Shown one piece after another: positions 25,690 through 42,485 of a stretch of 64,000 bases of DNA. The notes under the pieces were generated by a model, which was given only the letters and a program-made list of their open reading frames with translations, had not been told where the DNA came from and ran no database searches. The position numbers and the translations under genes are program-made. Source of the DNA: Manis javanica (Eukaryota; Chordata; Mammalia; Pholidota; Manidae); contig NC_133156.1 in assembly GCF_040802235.1 (NCBI RefSeq), forward strand, positions 109,832,173 to 109,896,172. The letters are read 5' to 3'. The first letter of the stretch is position 1. Each line of letters begins with the position of its first letter.

Positions 25690-26785
25690 ATTCCTGGGTT
25701 CTTCTCATCTAGAAGCTTCTCAAGGAGCAAGTCTGATATCTGAATGCTCTCCACAGATTTCATTGCTCCTGCCATAATGGTCCCCAAACCACAGCCTGAG
25801 AGGAGACTGGGAGGCCTGGCATCTCTATTGTGAAATACAGGTGATTCTTATCTAATCTCTCAAGGTCCAAATGACACTGTGTAGGTCTGGAGACTAAAGA
25901 TCTTGCTCAGTTACAGGGAAGGAGTAGGGTTGTCTAGAACCCCAAAAGCTTCTCTTACCTGCATATCTAAGAGGCACCACCTGACACTTAATTAAATCTC
26001 TGGGGACAGAGATTTAAATTTGATTACATACATTTGTCAGCTTTCTTCCGGAATGAGGTGAGAATGGCTGAATCTGCTCGTGGTATGGCACCTAGTAACC
26101 TCACCCCTTGGAGTGCCTCTGTAAAGTTCGCCAGGCTGAGAGTGTGCGAGCTTTCTGGTCCTGGGAAATACCTGTAAGGCTGACTACATGCTGCTTGTGC
26201 CCCTTCTCAGGAACCATTCAGGCCGCAGGACTCCAGGGAGGCTGCCCACTAAACTGCCAGTCCTGAGGAAACTGCCGGATCCAGTCTAGTCTCTCCTGCA
26301 TGGGCGTCTTCCACTCTGAAGGAGCGGAAGCAGAAAGAAGGGAATAACTGAGAAAGGTTGGGCCACCCAGGACAGATAGAGCCAGCTGCTAAATACCTGA
26401 AAGAGAACAGCCTGTGGGCAATTTGGTGAAGCAAGAAATGCAACTGTCCAATAAAGTTATGTTCTTAAATCGCACTTGGGCTTACTTGGTTTGGGGTGAG
26501 AAGTACGGAGAAAGTACTACAGGGCAGCAGACCTGCTGTCTGAGGCTCGCTGGGCTGTTTTCCGTTTTGTTTGAGTATGAATGCCTGCCTGGCGGGTTGG
26601 ACTAGCTCCTAGGTAGGAGCCTCTGCTTCCGGAGACCCGCGGGGACAGTGGCTACTAGTGTCCTGCCTAAAACAAAAATCACAAACGCAACTGCATTAGA
26701 ATTACTGCTTGTATGGGCCCCTGAAGAAAACTCCTGTGCTGACAGAATTCTAGCTGGAGCCTCCGTTTGGAGCTCGAGAGCGGGC
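25690..26785 (+). other. CCNO upstream region, no gene recognised
   Basis: Unique-looking sequence with rising GC content toward the CCNO CpG island. No exon with supporting similarity. Any promoter-proximal elements here are unproven. Confidence 0.45.
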
Positions 26786-26988
26786 CTTGACAAAACTACC
26801 CACCTGGATTAGAGCCGGCAGGGAAAGTGACCATCTGTCCAAAGACCGGTAGATGCCCCCTGGGAGAACCTGTTTCCCGGGCGCAGTCGGCCCCTCAGCA
26901 GGACCTGGTGCTCACGTGGCCTCGCCGCCGCCCCACCCCCATCCAGGCAGCGCGCCGTGCGCCCAGCTCCCGCTGCAATCCTCGCTCG

Positions 26989-27002
26989 GTCGCCGAGGTA
27001 AC
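26989..27002 (+). promoter_or_regulatory. RFX X-box upstream of CCNO
   Basis: GTCGCCGAGGTAAC fits the X-box consensus GTNRCC-N(0-3)-RGYAAC at all 12 constrained positions, with a 2-nt spacer. It lies 300 bp upstream of the CCNO ATG inside the CpG island. RFX2/RFX3 factors are known activators of ciliogenesis genes, so the position is functionally sensible. Binding is inferred. Confidence 0.65.
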
Positions 27003-27302
27003 GCGACACGCGCGCGGAGCCAGCCGCGCAAGGCGGGTATTCCGGGAGCGCCGTAGCTCCTCCTCTCCCTTGCAGACCGCAGAGGCCAGCAGCGCTCTGC
27101 GAAGCGGGTCTTTAGCCGGGAAAGCTAATCTGTCGTACCTCTCTGGGCTCAGCCAGTGAGAGGCGGGGGGTGTGGTAGAGGGAACGCGCAGGCCGAGTAC
27201 TTAGGGCCTCGCTGCCGGCCAGGCCTGGCCTCTTTCGCACCAGCGGGCGTGCAAGTGGTGCCCCGCAGCCGCGAATTCGGAGGGCGGCCACCCAGCTGCA
27301 TC

Positions 27303-27686
27303 ATGGTGACCCCCTGCCCCACCAGCCCCAGGAGTCCCGCCGCCCGGGCTGGGAAGCAGGACGACCAGAACCTCCGTGCCCCGGTGAAGAAGAGCAGGCG
27401 CCCACGCCTCCGGAGGAAACAGCCGCTGGAGCAGTTGAACGCGTGCCCGCTCCCCGGAGACTCCGGTGTTTGCGACCTGTTCGAGTCGGCCAGCTCCGGC
27501 TCGGATGGGGCAGACAGCCCCGCGGCGTCCGCGACGCAAAGCGGCAGCGCCTTACCGGGTCCAGCCCTGCAGCTGGGGCAGTTAGATCTACAGACCTTCC
27601 GCGACTACGGTCAGAGCTGCTATGCCTTCCGCAGGGCGCGGGAGAGCCACTTCCACCCTCGGGAGTCGCTGGCACGGCAGCCACAA
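27303..27686 (+). CDS. CCNO: CCNO coding exon 1
   Basis: 128 codons: low-complexity Pro/Ser N-terminus, basic patch, and the start of the cyclin box. Ends ...LARQPQ before GTGAGG. Confidence 0.96.
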
Positions 27687-29338
27687 GTGAGGCGCTGGGA
27701 GAGCCAGCTCCCCACCGCCGCCTCTCTTCTTCTCCCGGGCGCTCTCCTTTTCTGCTCTGTCTGCCTTTGCGGCGTCCCGGCCCGCGCGGGGCACGGAGGT
27801 TCCAGGTCGGAGCGGGAAGGGGCTTTGGAGGACCGGGCTACCGGCCTCCTTTTACAGAGGAGGAAAGTGGGGCCTAGATGGCTTAAGTGACCTGCCCGAA
27901 GTTTCCAAACTAGTTAGTGGGGACTCGGTAGAATACAAAGGATTTAAGACAGTTCCTGGGTTCCAGTCCGACTCCTACCGACCCCGGGCAAGTTATTTAA
28001 CAATTCTGAGCTTGTTTCTTCACCTACAAAAAGGGGGGCTCTGCCCCCACTGAATTGCTGAGAGGATTACCCGAGGTAACGGGTATGCGCGCTTGGCACG
28101 GCGCCAGGCACGAACCCAAACGTTCTGGCTCCTAGCCCAGCCAGCTCTTTCCGCAGCAGCTCTGCCACGTGTTTCCCAATTTCCAGCGCATTGAGCTTTT
28201 CCTTTTTCTTGCCTCCCTCCGGGAAAGCTCCCTGGGTGTATCTTGGTCCGTCCCTTCCGCAATCCCGTCTCCACCCGAGGCTCAGGTCGGCCCGCCTCCC
28301 TCCTCCCTCCTGGCAGGTAACGGCGGAATCCCGCTGTAAGCTGCTCAGCTGGCTGATCCCCGTGCACCGCCAGTTTGGCCTCTCCTTCGAGTCTCTGTGC
28401 CTGACAGTGAACACTCTGGACCGCTTCCTTTTAACCACGCCTGTGGCTGCAGACTGCTTCCAGCTGCTCGGGGTCACGTCCTTGCTCATCGCTTGCAAAC
28501 AGGTACCTCCACGCAGGGTCGTGGCAGGCGGTTGGGCATCCCAACTCCCGGCCACTCTCTTTCCGCCTGGCTCTCCAGCGCACACGATTTAATGTTATCT
28601 TGGTCTGCGAGGGGAAAAAATCTTCGAAATTTCTTAAACCCTTTTTAAAGGGGCAGTAATTAGAGAAACAATGCTAGAAGTACACTCCCAGGTGATTAAA
28701 ATGGAAGTAATGGAGAGACGAAGCCCCAGCTGTCTCGCTGGAAGGAAGGGATGCGGGGAGAGGAGTCCTGGTTTTTCTACCGGGTTTGAGACTTTGGTGG
28801 ACCTTGGGCCCTGGATGCAGTGTGGCTGGAGATGGGAGCCCCTGTGTTACAGGTGGAGGTGCACCCGCCGCGCGTGAAGCAGCTCCTGGCCCTGTGCTGC
28901 GGCGCCTTCTCTCGTCAGCAGCTCTGTAACCTCGAGTGTATTGTGCTACACAAACTGCACTTCAGCCTGGGCGCACCAACCATCAACTTCTTCCTAGAGC
29001 ATTTCACGCACGCGCGCGTGGACGCCGGACATGCAGAAGTCTTCGAAGCCCTGGAGGCGCAAGCCCTGGCACGCGGGGTGGCGGAACTAAGCCTGGCGGA
29101 CTATGCCTTCACCAACTACACTCCCTCCCTCCTGGCCATCTGTTGCCTGGCGCTAGCTGACCATATGCTGCAGTTTCCGCACCCGGTGGACTTGCACCTG
29201 GGCGGGCACCCGGAGGCAGCGCTGCAGGACTGCCTGGGCAAGCTGCAGCTACTGGTGGCCATAAACGGAACCTCCCTGACTCACATGCTACCTTTCCAGA
29301 TCTGCAAGAAGTGCAGCCTGTTCCTGAGCTCGAAATAA
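27303..29338 (+). CDS. CCNO: CCNO, cyclin O
   Basis: Atypical cyclin needed for centriole amplification via deuterosomes in multiciliated cells; loss in humans causes a mucociliary-clearance disorder with few cilia. Coding exons: 27303-27686, 28317-28502, 28853-29338 (TAA at 29336-29338), 351 aa; the human protein is 350 as I recall. Residues 29-40 form a basic patch ([12 protein letters not shown]), a likely nuclear signal. The first cyclin box is about 100-228 ([12 protein letters not shown], then [16 protein letters not shown], then TVNTLDRFL). The second fold is about 230-330. All introns are phase 0 with canonical ends: CAA|GTGAGG, GGCAG|GTAACG, CAG|GTACCT, TTACAG|GTGG. Start context is ATCATGG (A at -3, G at +4). 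No stop or frameshift. MCIDAS follows 4.8 kb downstream on the same strand. Confidence 0.97.
27840..28120 (+). repeat. MIR-like remnants in CCNO intron 1
   Basis: 'ttttacagaggaggaaagtggggcc' with 'ttaagtgacctgcccgaag' looks like reverse MIR. Next to it, 'ggttccagtccgactcctacc', 'gcaagttatttaacaattctgagcttgtttcttcacc' and 'ttggcacggcgccaggca' look like forward MIR. Both are diverged and GC-shifted. Confidence 0.5.
28317..28502 (+). CDS. CCNO: CCNO coding exon 2
   Basis: 62 codons (residues 129-190), the core of cyclin box 1: [20 protein letters not shown] through TSLLIACKQ. Phase 0 at both ends. Confidence 0.97.
28853..29338 (+). CDS. CCNO: CCNO coding exon 3
   Basis: 161 codons plus TAA: end of cyclin box 1 and the C-terminal cyclin fold ([20 protein letters not shown] to CSLFLSSK). 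Confidence 0.97.
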   Translation: MEVHPPRVKQLLALCCGAFSRQQLCNLECIVLHKLHFSLGAPTINFFLEHFTHARVDAGHAEVFEALEAQALARGVAELSLADYAFTNYTPSLLAICCLALADHMLQFPHPVDLHLGGHPEAALQDCLGKLQLLVAINGTSLTHMLPFQICKKCSLFLSSK

Positions 29339-29553
29339 AGTAGACCCTTTGTCTCTTTATCACCTGCCCGGCCTGGCCGCTGGAGCTTGCCCATTCTTTG
29401 AAAGAGTGGGGTTCAGAGATCCCACTTGGTCAACCGGCCATCCTGCTGGTTGTAAATAGTGTACACAGTAGAGGCTAGTCGTTTATTTATTTTGCTGAGC
29501 GTGCAGAAGAGAGCCGAATCTTTCCCCCAATAAACTGACTGTCCTGGCTTGTT
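29339..29553 (+). other. CCNO: CCNO 3' UTR with poly(A) signal
   Basis: AATAAA at 29529-29534, about 190 bp after the stop. Cleavage is expected near 29550. A second aataaa overlaps the stop codon (29334-29339) and is too early to be the main signal. Confidence 0.75.
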
Positions 29554-31850
29554 CGAATGCTACTACTGCCTGCTTTGTCCTCCCGGGGAGGGGGAAAGAT
29601 GGTTGGTCAGTAACAATGGAGGGGTCCTCCCTCTGTCCAGGTCCACTCTATACTTGGCATTTCTGTGTGGGAACACCAGGTCTGGTGAGGTCCCAGTCAC
29701 AGGGGTTCTAGTTACAAGGCAAGCCAGAATCACTTGTAGACCTGTATCCCATGATCCTCTTCTCAGGAGGCTGAGGGCTGCACATTCCCAGAGCTCCAAA
29801 GGGCAAGGTGGCACATAAGGCCAAATAGAACCCACAACAGTTCATGCTGTCTAGAGGGACCAGGGTGCACATGCTGGCCAAGCTGGGAAACCCTGGGGAT
29901 GGCACAGGCCCACTGGCTAGGGTGAAGCAAGAGCTACCCCTACAACAGAGGCTGGAAATGAAGGCTTTACAAGTAGTCATGGCCATTACAAATGGAGCCC
30001 GTTTATCCTGCAATCACATGGTTCAACAGTTCACACTTGTCTTACACCTGCTGCATGTGAACCCAGGATAACAGTGGCATGACAGTAATCATGGCTGTCC
30101 CTCAGTTCTTAACATGTACCAGGTACTGTGATCGTTATTTCAATCTGCCAACAATTCCGTGGGGCAGAGTCTATCATCCCATTTTTCAGAGAAGGGCACT
30201 GGGTCTCAGAAACTGTATCATCAGAGCAACCAGGATTTAAATGAGATGAACTGAGTCCACGGTCCCCCCCTTACCTACACTGCTCAACTTCTCTCATAGG
30301 TTTCTGGAAATGCTCAAAAGTCCTGTACCTTAGGTAAGTGTGCGACATTATTTATTCAGCACCCTAGGATATAGAGTATATATTTGGAGAGCCAGCACAG
30401 TTCCCCACCTCCAGTCATGCCACAGGAGTCATTTTACAGATGGGAAAATGGAGTCAAGAAATGAGACAGGCTTGCTGAAATTCTGTGCCCCTACAACTGT
30501 TTCATCATCTTCATTCTCACTGTTGTGAATCTGCTGTAGGCCTTGAATCTCCGTTCTGTCACCTCCAGCAAATTTCTTAACCTCTCTGAGCCCAACAGTT
30601 GTTTCCAGGGCTGTGAAGCCTAAATGAGACTGAGGTAGTATGAAGTACTGATTAAACAAATGGACTCTGGAGTCAATTTGCTGGGTGACCTTAAGCAAGT
30701 TTCATCACTGTGCCTAAGTCTTTCTGTAAAAATGGGAATAAATGTAGCACCTATTTGGTAGAGTTGAGGTATGGATTTAATGAGATGTTCCAAAAAAATC
30801 CCCAAGTAGAGATCCTGGCACACAGCAAATCTTCAAGAATGAAGGTTCATGGCAGCCGGCAGCACAATGATGGGGAGGGAGGTTACACAGAAAAAACTTG
30901 AAGGGGAGATAAAGCAAATACAGGAAAATGGTAACAACTGGAGGTGAACACATTGTAATACATTGTTTACTGTAATACTTTTTTCAAATTTCTGTATGGT
31001 TGAAAAAAGTTTTTGGAGAAAGCTGTCATGTTCTACTAAATTTAGAATAAATCTAAACCTATGACAAATATGCATAAATAAAAAGCAAACAAACTCAGAG
31101 CAAATTTAGAGAATCTTAATTCTTCACATGCACCCTCCAATTACTCTGCAGTGCCAGGAGCACCTTATTCTGGGCCCCTCGGGCCCCTTCTCTCCTGATA
31201 CGTTGATATACTAAGGTCTCTAGGAACTTTCTCTTCCTTGCCTTAGGGAGAGAGAAGTAATGATCCCCAAGCTGTCTGAGGAAAGCTAGTGTGTGATGGT
31301 GGAGAGGAGGAGGAGGAAAATCCCATTATCTGTCCCAAGTCCCAAAATATATGGAGCCCTCAGCCTGGCTGTTGGATGCTGGGGAGGAGGGGAGGGCGAC
31401 TGGTCCTTCTGCAAAAGAGTGACTTCAGGAGGAATGGTCTTCACCAGCATTTACTCCATCACTCAGCCAAGGTTGATATGGGTGATTAGGTTCCATAATC
31501 ATCCAAATTAGGAATTGCATAATCATGCTATTACAGCTCCTGTCACCACAGATGATATATTGTACATTTTCTTATGTTCAATGCCTGTATTTTCTACCCC
31601 AATTGGGAACTCACTGATGAAAAATGATCTGATCTGGAAAATCTGTGATGGTCTCCATATGTAAAGAGTTCCCTAAAATTCAGCTAAGAGCTCTAGTACT
31701 CCTTGTACAGACTGGGAAGTTGGTAAGAAGATGGGTGAAGGATGGCCTGGGTAGTGGCTAGTGGCTAGGCTACTTAGAAATGAGGGGAAACAGGAGACAG
31801 AGCCAAGAGCAGGCTGTGGAAGGCTGGAGGTGCAACTGAAAAAGCTTCTT
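29554..31850. other. CCNO-MCIDAS spacer, left part
   Basis: Mostly unique sequence with scattered MIRs. A reverse MIR lies at about 30105-30262 ('taccaggtactgtgatcgttatttcaatc', 'cattttt cagagaagggcactgggtctcag'). Forward MIR-like sequence lies at about 30545-30620 and 30655-30815 ('ggactctggagtcaatttgctgggtgaccttaagcaag'). No gene-like exon recognised. Confidence 0.55.
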
Positions 31851-31865
31851 AAACATTAATTTACC

Positions 31866-32377
31866 AGATGTGGTACATATACACAATGGAATATTATTCA
31901 GCCATAAGAGGAAAACAAATCCTACCATTTGCAACAATATGGATGGAGCTACAGGGTATTATGCTCAGTGAAATAAGCCAGGCAGAGAAAGACAAGTATC
32001 AAATGATTTTACTCATCTGTGGAGTATAAGAACAAAGAAAAACCTGAAGTAACAAAACAGCAGCAGACTCACAGAACCCAAGAATGGACTAACAGTTACC
32101 AAAAGGAAAGAGACTGGATAGGATGGGTGGGAAGGGAAGGAAAAGGCAGGGAAAGGGGCATTATGATTAGCACACATAATGTAGCTGGGGGGGGGACACG
32201 GGAAAGGCAGTATATACAGAGAAGACAAGTAATGATTCTATAGCATCTTACTACGCTGATGGACAGTGACTGTAATGGGGTATGTGGGGGGCGCTTAATA
32301 ATAGGGGGAGTCTAGTAACCATAATGTTGTTCAAGTAATTGCACACTAACGATACCAAAAAAACTCCAAAAAACAAA
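31866..32377 (+). mobile_element. L1 3' end (5'-truncated insertion) with target-site duplication
   Basis: 'gtggtacatatacacaatggaatattattcagccataag' to a 3' UTR with 'gatggacagtgactgtaatggggtatg' and an A-rich tail with 'gataccaaaaaaac'. It is flanked by AAACATTAATTTACC at 31851-31865 and 32378-32392, a 15-bp target-site duplication. A standard 5'-truncated L1 insertion. The short ORFs inside are by-products. Confidence 0.93.
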
Positions 32378-32392
32378 AAACATTAATTTACC

Positions 32393-33100
32393 CAAATCAA
32401 GAACCATTTACATAATCTCATCTTCAACTCTACTGAAGTCAGTGTTATGTTTTTCCTAAAGACTTGGGATTCATGGATCTGGTGGAGCCTGGTTCCAATT
32501 GTTACACACTCTGACCCTAAAGCCAGAGGTCCTCACCATTAGTGATACCAACTCTAGCTGGCTGACCTCACCTCAACTGGGCTCTCGCATCCTTAGGTGG
32601 GTTAGAGAGTCTCAGTCTATTCTTGTTCTACCATTAGGTTAATCCCCATCACTGTTAGGGCTATCTTGTTTATTAATCCAGGTAACAGGTGCAAATAAAA
32701 GAGGATCATGACACTTGAAAAGAGGACCTTTCACTACTACTACTAGGTGCCCAACTGGAGGAGGTCACAAAGGTTCCAATTTCAGATTGTTCAAATTGGA
32801 TAGATATAAGTGGCCCTGAAAGGACTCCCTCACCCAAGCATCTGAAGAGTCCCTTTCCTGGGAGAGGCATCAGGTTTGGGAAGGACAGCCAAAGCTGCAA
32901 CAGAGTAAGGGAAATGGGCTACACAGACAGCTGCCAGATGCTGCTGCAGACAGCTGAGGTCTCTGGGTAACAAAGAGACCTCGATTTTAGGGGATTTGGG
33001 ACTGTCCAATGAGGTATTTTCAGAAGCTGTAGGAGAGTTTGTATCACTTAATTGACCATCTTTTACATTTCTTAATTTGTATCACATTATTATTCTGCAT
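32393..33100. other. CCNO-MCIDAS spacer, right part
   Basis: No gene or named repeat recognised. It becomes unique sequence leading to the MCIDAS promoter region. Confidence 0.5.
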
Positions 33101-33106
33101 TTCCAG

Positions 33107-33258
33107 AGCTGTTCTGAGCAACTCCAGACAGGGGGCCCATTTGGAGGACAGATGGGTCTCTGGTTCTTCTCATCTATTCCCTGGAGCCCAAATAAATAAG
33201 GAGATTGATCGCTCTTGGAGGGACCAGGTGGGTAGGTGGGAGCAAAGTTGTGATACAA
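33107..33258 (+). repeat. Duplicated segment, upstream copy (A)
   Basis: Similar, at roughly 80% by eye, to 34930-35086. Shared blocks: 'gctgttctga', 'gacagggggc', 'ctggagccca', 'taaggagattg', 'gggtaggtgggagcaaagttgtg'. Same orientation. Copy A is upstream of the MCIDAS CpG island; copy B is in intron 3. Family unknown. Confidence 0.75.
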
Positions 33259-33289
33259 GAAATGTAAACTAAGATACAAACGGACATTT

Positions 33290-33332
33290 TACTCCCCCCC
33301 TCCCACACAAATTTTTCTTCCCCCCCCCCCCC
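33290..33332 (+). repeat. C-rich tract
   Basis: Two C-runs (CCCCCCC near 33293 and a 13-C run at 33320-33332) just upstream of the MCIDAS CpG island. Length-variable by nature. Confidence 0.9.
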
Positions 33333-34152
33333 AAAATTCTTAATTGACCCTGTCTTGAAGACTGTGTTCAGGCGCTGCTGCCCGGGAAAGTGCCAGGTGT
33401 AGGGGCTCTAGGTAGTCATCTGGCCGAGAGAGACCAAGGGGAATTTGGCGAGTCAGGACCAAGAGCGTTGCCCATCCTTGGAGGAAGGGGTTTCTGTAAT
33501 CTGGGGGCTGTCCTGGGGAGTTCCTGCTGGAATTCTACTTCCCCATCGAACCCTACCGGAGGGGCAAATGCCGGAGTCTGGCTTTGGCGAGGGGCGCACC
33601 GCGTTAATTTCGTGCTTTGTGGCTGGGATGGAAAGAAAATTAAGTACGAATCGTTAACTCTTCCATCCGCTCTGTCCTTAAGCGGGAAGGCGGTAAGGGT
33701 ACCTAGAGTTAGGAACCAGTGGGGCTCTTCTGCACCACCTTTGCTCGCCTCTTCTGGCTCGGCCGGGAGGCGGAGGCGCCAACATTCGCCAAAAGGGCGC
33801 TCGCGGGCCCGGGGCCCGCGCTCGCTGCTCCCGGGGGAAGCTGCGTTGCCAGGTTGGGTTTAACGCCTCCGCCCGCGGGCAGATTGTCCGGGGCCGAAGG
33901 CGCCACCTCTGGCGCTGAGGCGCGAGCCGCCCCTCCCGCGCGGCGGTCCTCCCTCCCCGCTCCGCCCTCCCTCCGCACCTTCACAGCCTGCCCTTGGCTC
34001 CACTCCGGCCACGCGCCTTCCCCAACCTCCGGCCAGCTTCCTAGCGTGCAGGCGCCGGGCGGAACGCAGGCTGTGGGTCGCCATCCCAGCCCCGGCCACT
34101 GTCTCCGAACAGTCGGCGCGGGGCTCTCGAGCCGAAGCGAGCGGAAGGCAGG

Positions 34153-40127
<5,975 letters not shown>

Positions 40128-40765
40128 ACTGGGATATGGTTCCCCCAAACACTGCCCTGTATCATGACTGAAGCTCCTGGAGGCTAAGCTGGAGTAGCTG
40201 AAACTGTTTCCTAAACCTGGCTACTTAGCACTCCCCCTACAGGGCGAATGGCACTCTGAAACTTGTTTCAGGAACAAAAAACGTCTCGATACTCGATGCA
40301 CTGTAAAGTTCTGGTACAAAGTACTGTATAGCCCCTCCCATTTTCAAAGCGAAACTGTGTGAGTGTATGTATGTATATGTAGGCGTAAACACACATATAT
40401 ATGTGTCAATTTTAAACGTATTTATTTTTAGCAGCTTTGAATTATGTACTTTTAGAGCTGGAAAGGACTTCACAGACCACTAAGCTATTTTCTGATCATA
40501 TAATGCCCTAGTTTTATAAGACGGAAAGGAGTCTCTAAGTTTAGTAATTTTCTACAATAAGAAGCATTATTCGGACCTTCCAATCTCCCTCACTAGTCAT
40601 TTAAGCATTGTAGGCCCAGAAGCCAGAGCCAGAAGCCAGTGACTGTTTCCATACATCACTCAATCCTCTTCCTCCAACCCCCCCACTTCCTGGAAGAACA
40701 CTTAATTTCTTACTATTGAAAAAATTTATTTTAGCTGTCACAATAAAAAAAGAGAGGTAACCTAA
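40128..40765 (+). other. MCIDAS: MCIDAS 3' UTR, putative poly(A) signal
   Basis: The first canonical AATAAA after the stop is at 40742-40747, giving a 3' UTR of about 0.63 kb. Whether cleavage occurs there cannot be told from sequence. Confidence 0.55.
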
Positions 40766-41024
40766 AGACTTGCCTTAGGCAGTAAAGTAGAGGAAAATCG
40801 GGATTCTCAGAGGCAATGAGTTACTGACAAAATAGGTGCTGAACACATTTGTAAATGATCATTTATATAGTTTTGAAGGATTTATGGTAAATGTTTATAT
40901 TAATTATAGATACAGTTTTACTTGTTTAAGCAGAATAACTACACAAAAAGCAAACTTTGTTAAGAAACGTAAGTTGTTTTAAGAAAATATCCCACATGAA
41001 AAAGTGTTCACATAGATATATGTA

Positions 41025-41086
41025 GATCTATCTATCTAAATATATATATATGTGTGTGTGTATGTATATATATATATATATATATG
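41025..41086 (+). repeat. (TA)n/(TG)n microsatellite
   Basis: Alternating tatata / gtgtgtgtg / tatatata tract. The interval 40765-42020 otherwise shows no gene or named repeat. Confidence 0.95.
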
Positions 41087-42024
41087 TTTTTTTAAACCAT
41101 AAAACACATGTGGAGATATTGGGAAAAGTAAAACTGTCTCTCTGAATACCATGGATAAAGCTGGGGTGCACATTCATGTTTTATATTCCTTGGCTTGACC
41201 TTCTAAAAAAAACTTACATATTATTATAATGCCTTCATTTTGGTGCTCGTGTTTTTTGTGTGTGGGGTTCCTTTTTCTACTCTGTTGTGAAATTATGTGA
41301 ATAGTGTATGTCAAGTAGTAATGTGTCCCAACCTCCACAGCTCTCAACATAAGAGCTACTTCTTGTGTTTGGGGGCTTGGCAAGTTTCTGACCCTGTTAC
41401 CACATTACTGGTTCTGCCCTCTGAGTGGAGATATCAGGTAACAGGTAGGCTGCTCAGGGTGGTAGAACCTGTTCCTCCTGTTTATCTGTTTACTGTTATG
41501 TGTATGTACAGAGCCATTTAGAACCCCCATCCCCAACAAACACACAAATGATAAAATAGACCACATTTCCTCATATTTTGTCTACCAAATGGACTCTTAA
41601 AAAGTATACCAGATGGATCAGGATTCTTTTTATCAGCTCAAATATTAATTTACCAGAGTTCAGGATCAGAAAAAAACAAAACAAAACTCTTGAATTTGTC
41701 CCAAGAAAAAATCAGCTTGTGAAAAGTTATTTTCTTCTCAGTACATCTCAATTAGTATTTTTCTTAATGCATTAGCTTCAATGACTTAGAAAAGTTTTTT
41801 AAAAAAGGAGGCATATTTTTTCTTATTTGTCTTAGGCCTGAATTTAAAAACAGTTATAATTCTTACCGCCTTTCAGATTATAGACTTATATTGTCATTTC
41901 AGCCATTTGCAACCCAAACCACTTCAAGTATCTTCAGTTTTGCAGGCGGGGGCAAGGGAATCTGGTGAATTAATGGTATGAATCACCAACTTTGCATTAC
42001 TTAGCAGTAGTTGAGTTAAAAAAT

Positions 42025-42180
42025 TAGATTAATTCATCCAACAGATAGTTATTGAATGTTACTGAGAAACTTAGTAATACAGATATTAAGAAAATAGTGA
42101 AAGAACCTGCCCTCATGGATCTTTCTCCTACAAATGAATACATAACTGCTATGAAGAATATGAAGATGAGTAAGGAAAGT
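42025..42180 (-). repeat. L2 3' end, antisense
   Basis: 'attcatccaacagatagttattgaatg', 'aagaacctgccctcatggatc' resemble the reverse L2 tail. Confidence 0.55.
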
Positions 42181-42181
42181 G

Positions 42182-42485
42182 TCTTAGCTTGGGCTGTTAT
42201 AACAAAGCACCATAGATGGGTGGTTTAAACAACAGACATTTATTTCTCACAGTTCTAGGTGCTGGAAGTCCAAGTTCAGGGTGCCAGTCTGGTCGGAGTG
42301 TGATGAGGGGCCAAGATAGCTGTCGAAGGCAGAATAATGCCCTTCCCCGCCTCAAGATAATCATGTCCTAATCCCTGGATATTTAAATCTGGAGTTCAGG
42401 GGAAATGTTGGATCTGGGAGAAATCAGTTTTATATGTGACATTTAAGGCTACATGGCGGACGGGATTAGATCACCTAGGTAGTGG
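42182..42485 (-). repeat. MaLR (MLT1-like) LTR fragments, antisense
   Basis: 'gggctgttataacaaagcaccatagatgggtggtttaaacaac', 'tttatttctcacagttctaggtgctggaagtcc' is the reverse MLT1 3' part. The following 'cagaataatgcccttccccgcctcaagataatcatgtcctaatccctgg' looks like a second old repeat joined to it. Confidence 0.55.

Larger units (their letters stand above)
26790..27720 (+). promoter_or_regulatory. CCNO: CCNO CpG island / TATA-less promoter and 5' UTR
   Basis: GC-rich and CpG-dense from about 26790, running into CCNO exon 1. Examples are cgcgccgtgcgcccag and gacacgcgcgcggagccagccgcg near 26950-27030. No TATA box is obvious upstream of the start codon. The transcription start cannot be fixed by eye but should lie between the X-box (26989) and the ATG (27303). 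The antisense ORFs across this stretch exist only because AT-rich stop codons are rare here. Confidence 0.7.

Noticed and set aside
27156-27302. In-frame upstream extension of CCNO exon 1 (open back to 27156)
   Set aside because: The frame begins with GTG, not ATG, and no in-frame upstream ATG was seen. The ATG at 27303 has strong context and gives the expected length.
33844-33857. Possible X-box upstream of MCIDAS (GTTGCCAGGTTGGG)
   Set aside because: Only the left half-site fits. The right half has three mismatches.
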